Source of the DNA: Cytobacillus oceanisediminis
Lineage (GTDB): Bacteria > Bacillota > Bacilli > Bacillales > Cytobacillaceae
Reading direction: 5' to 3'
Length of the DNA stretch: 64,000 nucleotides
Assembly (NCBI RefSeq): GCF_022811925.1
Contig: NZ_CP065511.1
Coordinates: forward strand, 4,023,501 to 4,087,500
Part shown: piece by piece, positions 33,432-41,538 of the stretch
Layout: each line of letters begins with the position of its first letter
Numbering within the stretch: position 1 is the first letter of the stretch
Notes under the pieces: generated by a model
What the model saw: the letters and a program-made list of their open reading frames with translations, nothing else
What the model was told of the DNA's origin: nothing
The model's database searches: none
Translations under genes and position numbers: made by a program

Positions 33432-36353
33432 TTATCTTTTTAGAATAAAGCTTGTTTGTGCGGGTACTTCAATTGTTTTTGACTGATATATCTTTAGGGT
33501 TCTTATCCCTGCCTGTTTTCCGTCTGCAAGCAAATGCCAAGGGCCCTTGCCTGGAAGTGATATTTTGGCTGGTTCTGTATTTGCATTATAGATTACAACA
33601 ATCTCTTTCGCTCTATCTTTTAGGCCATTTGCATCCAGTCTGTAAGCCACCGTATTATCTGGGGCATCTATAAAATCAAGCTTTGATTGAATATCCTCAG
33701 CTGTTGTCATTCTAAACGATTTATAATGCTTTCTGAGCTTAATCAGACCTTTAAAATAGTCTACTTCCCCGCTGAATTCAGTTCGGCGGTCCCAGTCTAA
33801 CTGATTTACACTGTCAGGGGATTTATAGCTGTTGTGATCCCCGTATTTTGTCCGCATGAATTCCTGGCCTGCATGAACAAAGCTGACTCCTTGGGATGTC
33901 AGTATAATGGAAGAAGCCAATTTATGCATTTTCTTTCTTGATTCTTCATCTGCATCTGGATTGGTCAGTTCAAGCTTATCCCAAAGAGTGTGGTTATCAT
34001 GTGCCTCAGCATACGTAACCGCCTGTTCAGGATCTTTGTATGTGGCCATTGTGCCCGGATAATCCAATCCTGCTGCAATTCCTTGCTGAACAAAGTTTTC
34101 CATGCCCTGTTTGCCATTTACAAAACCTTTATCCAGTTCATCAAACACACTGCCTTTTAAACCATCCCGGATGCCATCGTTGAAATGGCCAATGCCAGGC
34201 ATATCTTCGGCATTTTTCTGATTGGCCTTTCTTTCAGCTGCCAGTGGTGTGTTTAAATCCCATCCCTCCCCAATGATAATGATAGTAGGATCAATTTTAT
34301 CCAATGTCTTTCTTACTTTATTCATTGTTTCAGTGTCATGAATGCCCATCAGATCAAAGCGGAATCCATCAAGATTATATTCCTCAGCCCAATAGGCAAC
34401 AGAGTCGACAATAAATTTCTGCACCATTTTTCTTTCCGAAGCTGTATCATTGCCGACTCCTGTGCCATTGGCAAGTGTTCCATCTTCGTTATAGCGGAAA
34501 TAGTAGCCTGGAACAAGCTTATGGAAACTGGATTCATTCACTGCAAACACATGATTATACACAACATCCATTACAACCCGCAGCTGCTCATTATGGTACT
34601 CCTGAATCATTGTCTTCAATTCTATAATTCTTGCAGCTGGATCATAAGGATCAGTAGAATACGAGCCTTCCGGCACATTATAATTTTTTGGATCATAGCC
34701 CCAGTTATATTGTGGTTCGTCCAGTTTTGTTTCATCAACCGTCCGGTAGTCATAAATCGGAAGGAACTGAACATGTGTGACTCCAAGATCTTTTATATGA
34801 TTTAAACCTGTTTTTTCTCCTTTAGAATTTAAGGTGCTTTTCTCAGCAGCCCCAAGGAACTTCCCCTTATGCTTAATGCCGCTGTCCTCATGAATCGAAA
34901 GGTCCCGTACATGAACTTCATAAATGATGGAGTCCTCTGGATTCTTTAACTTCGGCTTCTGTTTATTCCACTTTTTAGGGTCGGTTGTATCCAGATCCAT
35001 CACAACGCCCCTGTCGCCATTCACTGTTACAGCCCGGACATAGGGATCAGTCGCTTCTGTCCATTCCCCTCCGATTTTGACTTTATAATTGTAAATCAGC
35101 CCATTTTGATCCCCTTTTAGAACAGTTGTCCAGGTTCCTTTTTCACCTCTTTTAAGAGGAAGTTCATCAGCGGTCTGATCATCCCAGCTGTCATAAAGGA
35201 CTATGGATGCTTCACTTGCTGTAGGGGCCCAAAGCCTGAAAGAGGTTTGATTTTTCGTATACTGGTTTCCCAGCTTCCCATCATAATAGAAAGCATCATC
35301 AAATTCCTTTGATCTGACAATATCCCCAATCTTCACCTCTGCCTCTCCAAATGAAACTGCAGTGATTTTATATGATTGCCTGAAATCTAGTTTATCTTCT
35401 GTTATCACTCTTACTTTATTTGTAAAATCATTTTCCTCGTCCCCGTCATAAGGGACAACTTCTTTAATATCGGCATTGTCAATTTCAATTATGGATTCCC
35501 AATCCCTCCACTGGAAAGGGAAATTGGTTTCAAGCGTAATCTGATTAAAAGTATCCATAGAAGCATTCACTATTTTTGGAACTTTTTCAATATAGGCTGG
35601 ATTGTAATAAATTCTTTCTGTTCCCTGAACAATCCATACTTCTGCATTCCCATTTTCATCGAACTTTGTAATAAAGCGATCACCAAATTCCTTGCCGACC
35701 CAATCATTTCCTTCCATGCTCTTCCTGACTATAAATCCGGCCTTTTTCATACCTTCCGGATTTTCAAGCTCAAATTCAGCAACTTTCCCAAAATCATCTT
35801 CTGCTGTAAAATCAACTCTTTTGCCATCCTTGCCTTCTGGCCATGTCCATAAATTCCAGCCTTCATAATTTCCGTCATATCGAAAGTAGTGGAGTTTTAC
35901 CTTCACCCGTTCAAATGCTGGAAAGTCCCTATACTCACCATCAGGCGGTGATGTATATGTATGTTCATCGCCTGCTTTCACCCATACTTCATCATATCCG
36001 CCTTGTACATTAATGAATCGGTCCCCTCCATCTTTCTCCCAGCTGTCAGTGCGGACAATAAATCCAACTTCATTATGGATACCTTGCAGCACAACCTCTG
36101 CAGTAAGTCCAAACTCATCTTCACCAGTGAATTCAAAAACCTGTCCCTCGCCATCTTTAGGCCATACCCACAAATTCCAATCCTTCATTTCGCCCTCTTC
36201 AGGCTGATAATGGATGGTGACTGCTGTAGTCTGACCGGCCCCTTGTGTCGTTTTTTCGGCCGATGCAATCGTTTGCATAAATGGGGATAAAAAATTAGAT
36301 GCCGCCATTATTATAGCTGCGGCCAGAAAAATAAACTGTTTATACCCTTTCAA
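33432..36353 (-). CDS. pulA: Secreted type I pullulanase
   Basis: A 973-residue glycoside hydrolase family 13 enzyme that hydrolyses alpha-1,6 bonds in pullulan and branched starch outside the cell. A signal peptide covers about residues 1-32 (FIFLAAAIIMAASNF, cleavage near IASA). Two CBM41-like starch-binding domains follow (about 44-140 and 150-250; each has a W..W.W and E..FTxEDxFG pattern), then a CBM48-like region (about 355-450) and the catalytic barrel. Type I signature YNWGYDP, DVVYNH, GFRFDLMG (nucleophile Asp), GEGWD (acid Glu) and EAHDNHTL are intact. The start is TTG after AAAGGAGG. A cre site lies 60 bp upstream. Confidence 0.96.
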   Translation of the reverse strand: MKGYKQFIFLAAAIIMAASNFLSPFMQTIASAEKTTQGAGQTTAVTIHYQPEEGEMKDWNLWVWPKDGEGQVFEFTGEDEFGLTAEVVLQGIHNEVGFIVRTDSWEKDGGDRFINVQGGYDEVWVKAGDEHTYTSPPDGEYRDFPAFERVKVKLHYFRYDGNYEGWNLWTWPEGKDGKRVDFTAEDDFGKVAEFELENPEGMKKAGFIVRKSMEGNDWVGKEFGDRFITKFDENGNAEVWIVQGTERIYYNPAYIEKVPKIVNASMDTFNQITLETNFPFQWRDWESIIEIDNADIKEVVPYDGDEENDFTNKVRVITEDKLDFRQSYKITAVSFGEAEVKIGDIVRSKEFDDAFYYDGKLGNQYTKNQTSFRLWAPTASEASIVLYDSWDDQTADELPLKRGEKGTWTTVLKGDQNGLIYNYKVKIGGEWTEATDPYVRAVTVNGDRGVVMDLDTTDPKKWNKQKPKLKNPEDSIIYEVHVRDLSIHEDSGIKHKGKFLGAAEKSTLNSKGEKTGLNHIKDLGVTHVQFLPIYDYRTVDETKLDEPQYNWGYDPKNYNVPEGSYSTDPYDPAARIIELKTMIQEYHNEQLRVVMDVVYNHVFAVNESSFHKLVPGYYFRYNEDGTLANGTGVGNDTASERKMVQKFIVDSVAYWAEEYNLDGFRFDLMGIHDTETMNKVRKTLDKIDPTIIIIGEGWDLNTPLAAERKANQKNAEDMPGIGHFNDGIRDGLKGSVFDELDKGFVNGKQGMENFVQQGIAAGLDYPGTMATYKDPEQAVTYAEAHDNHTLWDKLELTNPDADEESRKKMHKLASSIILTSQGVSFVHAGQEFMRTKYGDHNSYKSPDSVNQLDWDRRTEFSGEVDYFKGLIKLRKHYKSFRMTTAEDIQSKLDFIDAPDNTVAYRLDANGLKDRAKEIVVIYNANTEPAKISLPGKGPWHLLADGKQAGIRTLKIYQSKTIEVPAQTSFILKR

Positions 36354-36412
36354 CCTAAGTCCTCCTTTATAAATTGTTTAAAGATTCCTGCAATTATATA
36401 TTAATCCATAAA

Positions 36413-36427
36413 GGAAAGCGTTTGCAT
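36413..36427 (-). promoter_or_regulatory. cre site (CcpA operator) before pulA
   Basis: Minus strand ATGCAAACGCTTTCC matches WTGNAANCGNWNNCW at every position except the last. It covers the expected -35 region of a promoter whose TATAAT lies 17 nt further on (in AATATATAATTGC). Glucose should repress pulA through CcpA. Confidence 0.82.
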
Positions 36428-36469
36428 AAGGCGGAAGACTCTGTGATTTTTTAACTATTAAACCTGTTC

Positions 36470-36492
36470 AAAAAAAATCGGCTTTTGCCGAT
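36470..36492 (-). terminator. Short terminator after the 99-residue protein gene
   Basis: Minus strand ATCGGC-AAAA-GCCGAT followed by seven T, immediately after the stop. Confidence 0.75.
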
Positions 36493-36791
36493 CATTCTTT
36501 TAGATAGCGCTTTATTGTCAGATTTTTTTGGATGTACCATTTATTTTCTGTGACAATGTTGGAAACCGTCAAAATCATGGATGGTATTTTCTCAACATTA
36601 AAAACTATGATGCCTAATTGGTCATTCATAATAATAAAAGACTCTCCATGCGAGTATAGAGGGAGGTCCTTGCCAAGCTGCAGGATTGAGCTGATGATGG
36701 CCTGCTTCTCTTCCGCTTCTATTTGGATGTTGGGTGAAAACCTCAAGATCCAATCTTGATTCTCAATGGAAAACCGATACATTTTCCTCAC
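36492..36791 (-). CDS. Hypothetical protein
   Basis: A 99-residue soluble protein without a recognised domain. It begins MRKMYRFSIENQDWILRFSP, has an alternating hydrophobic core (QLGIIVFNVEKIPSMILTVS) suggesting a small alpha/beta fold, and ends with basic residues (IKRYLKE). The distance of 'GKDLPLYSHGESFIIMNDQ' to the end gives no motif I know. It lies alone between the pulA promoter and the cspD promoter, both divergent or convergent to it, with its own terminator. It may be a Bacillaceae-specific protein. Confidence 0.6.
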   Translation of the reverse strand: MRKMYRFSIENQDWILRFSPNIQIEAEEKQAIISSILQLGKDLPLYSHGESFIIMNDQLGIIVFNVEKIPSMILTVSNIVTENKWYIQKNLTIKRYLKE

Positions 36792-36945
36792 CCTTTGGCA
36801 ACAAGATAATTATTAATTAATATGAGAAAATCTATAATTTATGTTATCAAATCACTGGGTAAACATAGCAATACACTCTCAATTAAACAAAAGTTAAAAT
36901 ATTTAAAATATTTTAATGTTTTTTGTAAAAAAGCGTTTCAATTCC

Positions 36946-36974
36946 TTGACGGAAAGTGCCCATTCGTGTATATT
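36946..36974 (+). promoter_or_regulatory. cspD promoter
   Basis: TTGACG (36946-36951), 17 nt, TATATT (36969-36974), with TATAAT overlapping at 36974-36979. Transcription from here gives a leader of about 115-120 nt before the cspD ATG, as usual for cold-shock mRNAs whose leader is temperature-sensitive. Confidence 0.75.
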
Positions 36975-37100
36975 ATAATCATCATTTAACAGAATATATT
37001 TCCGTTATTAGATAAAAATATCTGCTCTATGTTTTGTTAGGTGGTAATATTCATCTAAGGCACAAGATGTGTCTTGACAGGCTTAGGAGGAAAAGTAAAC

Positions 37101-37301
37101 ATGCAAAACGGTAAAGTAAAATGGTTCAACAATGAAAAAGGTTTCGGTTTCATCGAAGTTGAAGGCGGAGACGATGTATTCGTACACTTCACTGCTATCC
37201 AAGGTGATGGTTTTAAATCTTTAGAAGAAGGCCAGGAAGTTTCTTTTGAAATCGTTGAAGGAAACCGCGGACCTCAAGCTGCAAACGTTGTAAAACTATA
37301 A
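37101..37301 (+). CDS. cspD: Cold-shock protein CspD
   Basis: A 66-residue cold-shock domain protein almost the same as B. subtilis CspD. RNP1 is KGFGFIEV (residues 13-20) and RNP2 VFVHF (26-30). It binds single-stranded RNA and DNA and keeps mRNA unfolded in the cold or in stationary phase. The ATG at 37101 follows TAGGAGG by 9 nt; an upstream in-frame TTG at 37074 would add nine residues not in the family. A long leader and strong terminator frame it, and ypeQ/ypeP next door match the B. subtilis order. Confidence 0.97.
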   Translation: MQNGKVKWFNNEKGFGFIEVEGGDDVFVHFTAIQGDGFKSLEEGQEVSFEIVEGNRGPQAANVVKL

Positions 37302-37320
37302 TTCAAATATAACGATTATA

Positions 37321-37347
37321 AGGCTGGCATCTGCCAGCCTTTTATTT
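37321..37347 (+). terminator. Terminator of cspD
   Basis: AGGCTGGCA-TC-TGCCAGCCT with TTTTATTTT. The stem can also serve ypeQ from the other side, though without a U-tract. Confidence 0.88.
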
Positions 37348-37358
37348 TCGTCCCGTAT

Positions 37359-37544
37359 TTATGAAAGCTTGCTGCCAATTGATTTAATTTTCTCACCTAC
37401 CGTGCACTCTTTAATGCAAAATCGATGGGCATATCTGCGCCCTCTATCCTCTTTATGATGTTTATGAAGAAAGCAGTCTTTGCAGTAACTGATCATCAGC
37501 TCCTCCACTTCATTAATAATTTCCTTTCTGCTCAAACGATTCAC
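37359..37544 (-). CDS. ypeQ: YpeQ-like zinc-finger protein
   Basis: A 61-residue protein with CKDCFLHKHHKEDRGRRYAH followed by RFCIKEC, a likely zinc site (CxxC...CxxxC with His). The layout matches the small zinc-finger protein YpeQ of Bacillus, function unknown. The frame opens with GTG at 37544 directly after AAGGAAGG; the spacing is short, and the TTG three codons inside (37535) is a fair alternative. The gene follows ypeP by 17 bp and is probably cotranscribed with it. Confidence 0.75.
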   Translation of the reverse strand: MNRLSRKEIINEVEELMISYCKDCFLHKHHKEDRGRRYAHRFCIKECTVGEKIKSIGSKLS

Positions 37545-37561
37545 GCCTTCCTTATACCCGA

Positions 37562-38218
37562 TTATATTATCTGCATTTTGCTGTTAATAAACTTCCCCTG
37601 CAGTGCCTGACCGGCCAATTTATCTGCTTCTTTATTTTCATTGCGCGGAATGGGTCTATATCTTGGCAGAATACCAAGCTTTTTAATTTTTTCTTCAATT
37701 CGGTCAAGCCAGCGGTTTAAATTTTCTTCATAACATGGCCATTCCCCTTCAAGCTGTTTCAATACTACCTGGGAATCCCCTTTGAATTCACAAGTCATAT
37801 GATGAACGCCCATTTCTTCGAGCAGGTTGAGAGTGTAATAAATGGCCGCATATTCTGCCTCATTATTATTATCCATCTCATCAAAGAGCTCATTTGCCCG
37901 CACACGGTACTTTTTTTTGCCTTGTTTAAAATATATTACCGCACCGAGGCCAGCCTGACTGGTTTCTTTATTAAATCCGCCATCAAAAAATACGGTAATA
38001 TCGTGGGGATCCTCTTCCACTTCCATTAGAAGCTTTCTCAATTCCTTTGTGCTCCATGAGGTGCCAGCTTCATCATAATAAATTACTTCTTTGCCCTTCC
38101 CTGATTTTTCAATATCTTCTCCAGCCTGCAATGCCGATTCACCGTCAATCCAATCTGAAGTAAATAATATATCCTCAGTTCCTTTAAGTTTATATTTCCA
38201 TTCCAATTTATATTTCAT
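37562..38218 (-). CDS. ypeP: RNase H-like protein YpeP with N-terminal extension
   Basis: A 218-residue protein. Residues about 75-210 form an RNase HI fold with all four acidic residues: Asp in DITVFFDGGFN, Glu in NNNEAEYAAIYY, Asp in CEFKGDSQVVLKQL and Asp in ENKEADKLAGQAL. Residues 1-70 form an additional small domain (MKYKLEWKYKLKGTEDILF) found in YpeP homologues. It may cut RNA in RNA-DNA hybrids, but B. subtilis YpeP has shown little or no RNase HI activity. It diverges from ypdP, with a preQ1 riboswitch in between. Confidence 0.88.
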   Translation of the reverse strand: MKYKLEWKYKLKGTEDILFTSDWIDGESALQAGEDIEKSGKGKEVIYYDEAGTSWSTKELRKLLMEVEEDPHDITVFFDGGFNKETSQAGLGAVIYFKQGKKKYRVRANELFDEMDNNNEAEYAAIYYTLNLLEEMGVHHMTCEFKGDSQVVLKQLEGEWPCYEENLNRWLDRIEEKIKKLGILPRYRPIPRNENKEADKLAGQALQGKFINSKMQII

Positions 38219-38306
38219 TAAGGTCAGCCTTTCTGTACTTTATTAGCTGGTCATCATTATTAGAACTGTTTGCAATAGTTGAACTTATTATACTTTACTC
38301 AGTTTA

Positions 38307-38336
38307 TTACTAACTGAGTATATTTCAAGGTATAAT
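38307..38336 (+). promoter_or_regulatory. Candidate ypdP promoter
   Basis: TTACTA (38307-38312), 18 nt, TATAAT (38331-38336). The -10 is perfect and the -35 weak. Transcripts would start near 38343, 17 nt before the riboswitch stem. Confidence 0.55.
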
Positions 38337-38358
38337 GGTCAATGACAATTTTATATCT

Positions 38359-38398
38359 CCTGCGGTTCGCAAACTCCCGCATTAACAAAACTAGGAGG
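38359..38398 (+). ncRNA. Translational preQ1-I riboswitch
   Basis: Stem P1 pairs TGCGG (38361-38365) with CCGCA (38377-38381), enclosing the loop TTCGCAAACTC. The A-rich tail TTAACAAAACTAGGAGG follows and ends in the ribosome site of ypdP. The loop and tail closely resemble the Thermoanaerobacter preQ1 class I switch, in which ligand binding folds a pseudoknot hiding the Shine-Dalgarno sequence. Binding of preQ1 should shut off ypdP translation. The tail matches TTAACAAAAC exactly. Confidence 0.88.
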
Positions 38399-38404
38399 AA
38401 TATG

Positions 38405-39082
38405 ATGTTTAATGAATGGTTTGGATTGCTCTTTGCAATTATTAATTTCACATTAGTTTTGGCTATGTACCGCCTGTTCGGAAAGACTGGTTTATTCGTG
38501 TGGATTGGCTTCTCAACTGTCATGGCCAATCTTCAAGTGGTAAAAACCATTGAAATGTTCGGCCTGACGGCTACTTTAGGAAACGCTATGTACGGTACCG
38601 CTTTTCTCGTTACGGATATCCTAAATGAAAAGTACGGAAAAGAAGAAGCAAAAAAAGCTGTATGGCTTGGTTTCTTTACTCTTCTGTCCATGACTCTCAT
38701 CATGCAGATGGTATTATTATTTAAACCGCATGAAACAGATTTTGCACAGGAACCCCTCAGCACTCTTTTTTCGATTCTGCCGCGGATTGCTGCCGGAAGC
38801 CTCGCTGCCTATTTAGTTAGCCAATTTACGGATGTTTATATCTTTACCTATTTAAAAAAGAAATTTCCAAACGATGGCCAATTTTGGATCAGAAATAATG
38901 GCAGCACCATGATCAGCCAGCTATTGGATACCCTTGTTTTTACAAGCATTGCCTTCCTCGGTGTATTTCCAATGGAGGAATGGATTCAAATATTCATCAC
39001 GACTTATTTGCTGAAATTTATAGTAGCTATACTTGATACCCCGTTTGGCTATATTGCTAAACGTTTTCCAGTAAAAGATTAG
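38405..39082 (+). CDS. ypdP: Queuosine precursor transporter YpdP
   Basis: A 225-residue integral membrane protein of the VUT/YhhQ (COG1738) family, which imports queuosine precursors such as preQ0 or preQ1. About six helices; family motifs include VVKTIEMFGLTATLGNAMYG, TAFLVTDILNEKYGKEEA and RNNGSTMISQLLDTLVFTSI. The ATG at 38405 is 6 nt after AGGAGG; a tandem ATG lies one codon before it. The longer frame from 38342 runs through the riboswitch and is excluded. The preQ1 switch in the leader confirms the substrate class and provides feedback. Confidence 0.93.
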   Translation: MFNEWFGLLFAIINFTLVLAMYRLFGKTGLFVWIGFSTVMANLQVVKTIEMFGLTATLGNAMYGTAFLVTDILNEKYGKEEAKKAVWLGFFTLLSMTLIMQMVLLFKPHETDFAQEPLSTLFSILPRIAAGSLAAYLVSQFTDVYIFTYLKKKFPNDGQFWIRNNGSTMISQLLDTLVFTSIAFLGVFPMEEWIQIFITTYLLKFIVAILDTPFGYIAKRFPVKD

Positions 39083-39107
39083 GATGCCGTTTTGGTATCC
39101 TTTTTTT
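39081..39107 (+). terminator. Terminator of ypdP
   Basis: GGATGCC-GTTTT-GGTATCC followed by seven T. Confidence 0.85.
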
Positions 39108-39264
39108 ATCGCAGTCTAACGGGCAGTAGGCTCCCCCCAATTAAGACTCAGAGGTATCAATGGAGGATAAGTGGGGGATCCAACTGCCCGTAAAGGCCCG
39201 ATTGGTTCAACTAACAATCAGTGGGGGATAAAGCCCCCCCACTGATTGAAGTTTCACTTTATCG
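39105..39264 (+). repeat. bcr1-like 150-bp structured repeat
   Basis: A noncoding unit bounded by the direct repeats TTTATCG (39105-39111 and 39258-39264). It holds two hairpins: a 21-bp imperfect stem starting ACGGGCAGT (39119-39139 with 39171-39191), and a second, CAATCAGTGGGGG with CCCCCACTGATTG (39215-39248). The size, TTTAT flanks and palindromes recall the bcr1 element of the B. cereus group. It lies between the ypdP terminator and ypdQ. Confidence 0.7.
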
Positions 39265-39330
39265 ATTATTTTTATGATAAACTACATTTAGTTTACCCTA
39301 TTATGCTGTTAAAATCAGGAGGCTGTTTAA

Positions 39331-39744
39331 TTGATTGAAGTATATATCGATGGAGCAAGTGCCGGAAACCCAGGTCCCAGCGGTGCAGGCATATTCATTA
39401 AAAATAATGGCCAAGTCGAACGCTATTCCATTGCTTTGGGGAATATGGAAAATCACGAAGCCGAATACCGTGCATTTATTCATGCGCTGAAAATATGTAT
39501 AGAAAAGGGATACAAAACAGTTTCTTTTCGAACGGATTCACAGCTCGTTAACCGGGCCGTTGAAAAGGAATTCGTTAAAAATAAAAAGTTTGCTCCCTTG
39601 CTTGAAAATGCTTTGGAGCTTACAAGACAATTTGATTTGTTTTTTATGAAGTGGGTGCCCAGTTCCGAAAACAAAGGAGCAGATGAATTGGCCAGAGCTG
39701 CCATTCGCAAAAATAGAACGAAAGGTCAAAAAGATAATGAATAG
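39331..39744 (+). CDS. ypdQ: RNase HI-like protein YpdQ
   Basis: A 137-residue single-domain RNase HI-like protein. The four catalytic acids are present: EVYIDGASAGNPGPSGAG, ENHEAEYRAFIHAL, SFRTDSQLVNRAV and NKGADELARAAI. The basic helix used for substrate grip in E. coli RNase HI is short or missing, as in other ypdQ-type proteins; B. subtilis YpdQ is reported to lack clear RNase HI activity. The start is TTG with AGGAGG 8-9 nt upstream. The EamA gene starts inside its last codons. Confidence 0.9.
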   Translation: MIEVYIDGASAGNPGPSGAGIFIKNNGQVERYSIALGNMENHEAEYRAFIHALKICIEKGYKTVSFRTDSQLVNRAVEKEFVKNKKFAPLLENALELTRQFDLFFMKWVPSSENKGADELARAAIRKNRTKGQKDNE

Positions 39745-40654
39745 ATCGGTTATATTTGCAGATGTAAGCCTTTTGCTGGTAGCCTTTGTGTGGGGAACCA
39801 CCTTTGTGCTTGTACAAAACGCCATTGCTTTTCTTGAACCATTTTCTTTTAATGGCGTACGCTTTTTCATGGCCGCTTTCTTGCTGGGAGGGTGGCTTGT
39901 GATTTTTGAGAGAGAACAATTAAAGGAAATAGACAAAAAGCTTTTGATTTCCGGAGTTATTATGGGCTTGTTTTTATTTATAGGCTATGCTTTCCAGACA
40001 ATCGGCCTGCTTTACACAACATCTTCAAAAGCTGGCTTTATTACGGGGTTAAGTGTAGTAATGGTCCCAGTCTTTTCTTTTATGCTTTTAAAAAACAAGC
40101 CAGGATTCAATGCCATTATAGGTGTATCAATTGCAACGGCGGGATTGTATTTGCTTACAATGACCGATAAAGTCTCGCTAAATATCGGTGATGCATATGT
40201 ATTAATTTGTGCTGTCGGTTTTGCACTTCATATTATATTCACAGGGAAATACAGCAGTAAATATCCGGCCCTGCTATTAACGGTTATTCAAGTAGGTACA
40301 GTGGCATTACTATCAGTCATTTTTGCGTTTTTCACAGAAAATTGGCAGCAGGCATTTGAAACAGGAGTCTTATTTAAGACCAATGTGGTGACTGCTCTGA
40401 TTGTAACTTCACTATTTGCTACCGCGATCGCATTTTTTGCACAGACGGCATTTCAAAAATATACAACACCAACAAGAGTAGCCCTGATCTTTGCCATGGA
40501 ACCTGTGTTTGCAGCCGCTGCTGGATTTATGTGGGCGAATGAGAGACTTTCCTTTAGTGCCCTGACTGGCTGTCTGCTTATTTTCGCAGGAATGGTTTTT
40601 GCAGAAATTCCTGCTAAGAAAACCTTATCGATCTTTAGGAAAAAAGCAGCTTAA
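39737..40654 (+). CDS. EamA/DMT-family transporter
   Basis: A 305-residue membrane protein with ten hydrophobic helices in two EamA repeats. FVWGTTFVLVQNAIAFLEP and FFMAAFLLGG in repeat one, and FATAIAFFAQTAFQKYTTP with LIFAMEPVFAAAAGFMWANE in repeat two, are typical of the drug/metabolite exporters. The substrate cannot be inferred. The ATG at 39737 overlaps ypdQ by 8 bp, with AAAGGTC ahead of it, so the two are translated in a coupled way. A strong hairpin follows. Confidence 0.9.
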   Translation: MNRSVIFADVSLLLVAFVWGTTFVLVQNAIAFLEPFSFNGVRFFMAAFLLGGWLVIFEREQLKEIDKKLLISGVIMGLFLFIGYAFQTIGLLYTTSSKAGFITGLSVVMVPVFSFMLLKNKPGFNAIIGVSIATAGLYLLTMTDKVSLNIGDAYVLICAVGFALHIIFTGKYSSKYPALLLTVIQVGTVALLSVIFAFFTENWQQAFETGVLFKTNVVTALIVTSLFATAIAFFAQTAFQKYTTPTRVALIFAMEPVFAAAAGFMWANERLSFSALTGCLLIFAGMVFAEIPAKKTLSIFRKKAA

Positions 40655-40660
40655 TAAATT

Positions 40661-40696
40661 GAAAAGGCGTGTTCTCAATAAAGACACGCCTTTTAA
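40661..40696. terminator. Bidirectional terminator
   Basis: AAAAGGCGTGT, 11-nt loop, ACACGCCTTTT. It ends the EamA gene (plus) and the 87-residue protein gene (minus). Confidence 0.9.
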
Positions 40697-40956
40697 ATGA
40701 TTGCTTTTTCTTTTACAAATTTTATTGCTTCCCGCCTGCTGGTAATATTCTTTGAAACCAATGTTTCAAGCAAAGATACGTAAAAACTGCCGTCAAAAGA
40801 TTTCTGCGCTTTTAATGTAAGTTCTATTGCTGCATTGGCAAGCTCGTCAGAAGCATTGGTATAATTTTTGCCAAAGTAAATGAAGCCAACCGCGTCTTCC
40901 CGAAATTGAAAACCTTTACTTTGCAAAAAGTGCAAATACTCTTCAACTGTCTTCAT
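40693..40956 (-). CDS. Small conserved Bacillaceae protein
   Basis: An 87-residue soluble protein. It begins MKTVEEYLHFLQSKGFQFRE and continues with a helix-rich segment DELANAAIELTLKAQKSFDG and a basic end (REAIKFVKEKAII). It looks like the DUF6123-type small proteins of Bacillus, but I cannot verify this. No catalytic or metal-binding pattern. AGAGGGTAAG precedes the ATG. It is monocistronic and shares a terminator with the EamA gene. Confidence 0.65.
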   Translation of the reverse strand: MKTVEEYLHFLQSKGFQFREDAVGFIYFGKNYTNASDELANAAIELTLKAQKSFDGSFYVSLLETLVSKNITSRREAIKFVKEKAII

Positions 40957-41076
40957 TTTTACTTACCCTCTTCCCCTGCTCCCTCCTGCGTTCTCCTAAA
41001 TCTTACTTGATTTTTCGACAATTATCTAGCTTTTTTCTGCATGAAGCAAGGGAGTTGTAAGCTCAATTAGCAAAAA

Positions 41077-41538
41077 TTATTTCTTCTTAGTTAGAAGGTA
41101 GCCAAGTGTTCCGGTTAATACACCGAGGAGAGCTCCGCCCAATACTTCAGCAGGCTGGTGGCCGAGCATTTCCTTCAGTTTCTTTGGACCTTCCTCCTCA
41201 AACTTTACAGTTTCATCTTTGTGAATTTTATCAACCAGCTCACCCAGACTGTTTACCTTTAAGGTTAGCTCACCGGTCTGGCGCCTGATTCCCTGGGCAT
41301 CATACATAACGATCAGGCCATAAACCAGCGACAAAGCAAAGTCGACCGTAGGCACTCCGCGCTTTAAAGCAATAAAAGTAGTTAAAGACGAAACACCTGC
41401 TGAATGGGAACTCGGCATGCCCCCTGTCTGGAAAAATAAATCCGGACGAAGTTCTCCCTTTTTCACATAATGGATGGGGATTTTCAGGCCCTGTGCCAGC
41501 CCTATACTTAAAAGAGCGATATAAACTCCCTTATTCAT
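41077..41538 (-). CDS. Divergent PAP2-family membrane protein (YuiD-like)
   Basis: A 153-residue protein of the DUF212/divergent PAP2 family, like B. subtilis YuiD. GELRPDLFFQTGGMPSSHSAGVSSL holds the PSSH motif (split phosphatase-like signature), and YGLIVMYDAQGIRRQTGE follows; the last His of a full PAP2 phosphatase appears as GHQPAEVLGGALLG. Three to four hydrophobic segments place it in the membrane. It may be a lipid phosphatase, but activity in this branch is unproven. AAGAGGTGAG precedes the ATG. Confidence 0.9.
   Translation of the reverse strand: MNKGVYIALLSIGLAQGLKIPIHYVKKGELRPDLFFQTGGMPSSHSAGVSSLTTFIALKRGVPTVDFALSLVYGLIVMYDAQGIRRQTGELTLKVNSLGELVDKIHKDETVKFEEEGPKKLKEMLGHQPAEVLGGALLGVLTGTLGYLLTKKK

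Noticed and set aside
34338..34805. A 155-codon plus-strand frame inside pulA
   Set aside because: The pullulanase barrel motifs are intact on the other strand; the plus frame is a shadow.
38342..38404. The longer ypdP start at 38342
   Set aside because: This region is the riboswitch, and its RNA features and the AGGAGG spacing fix the start at 38405.
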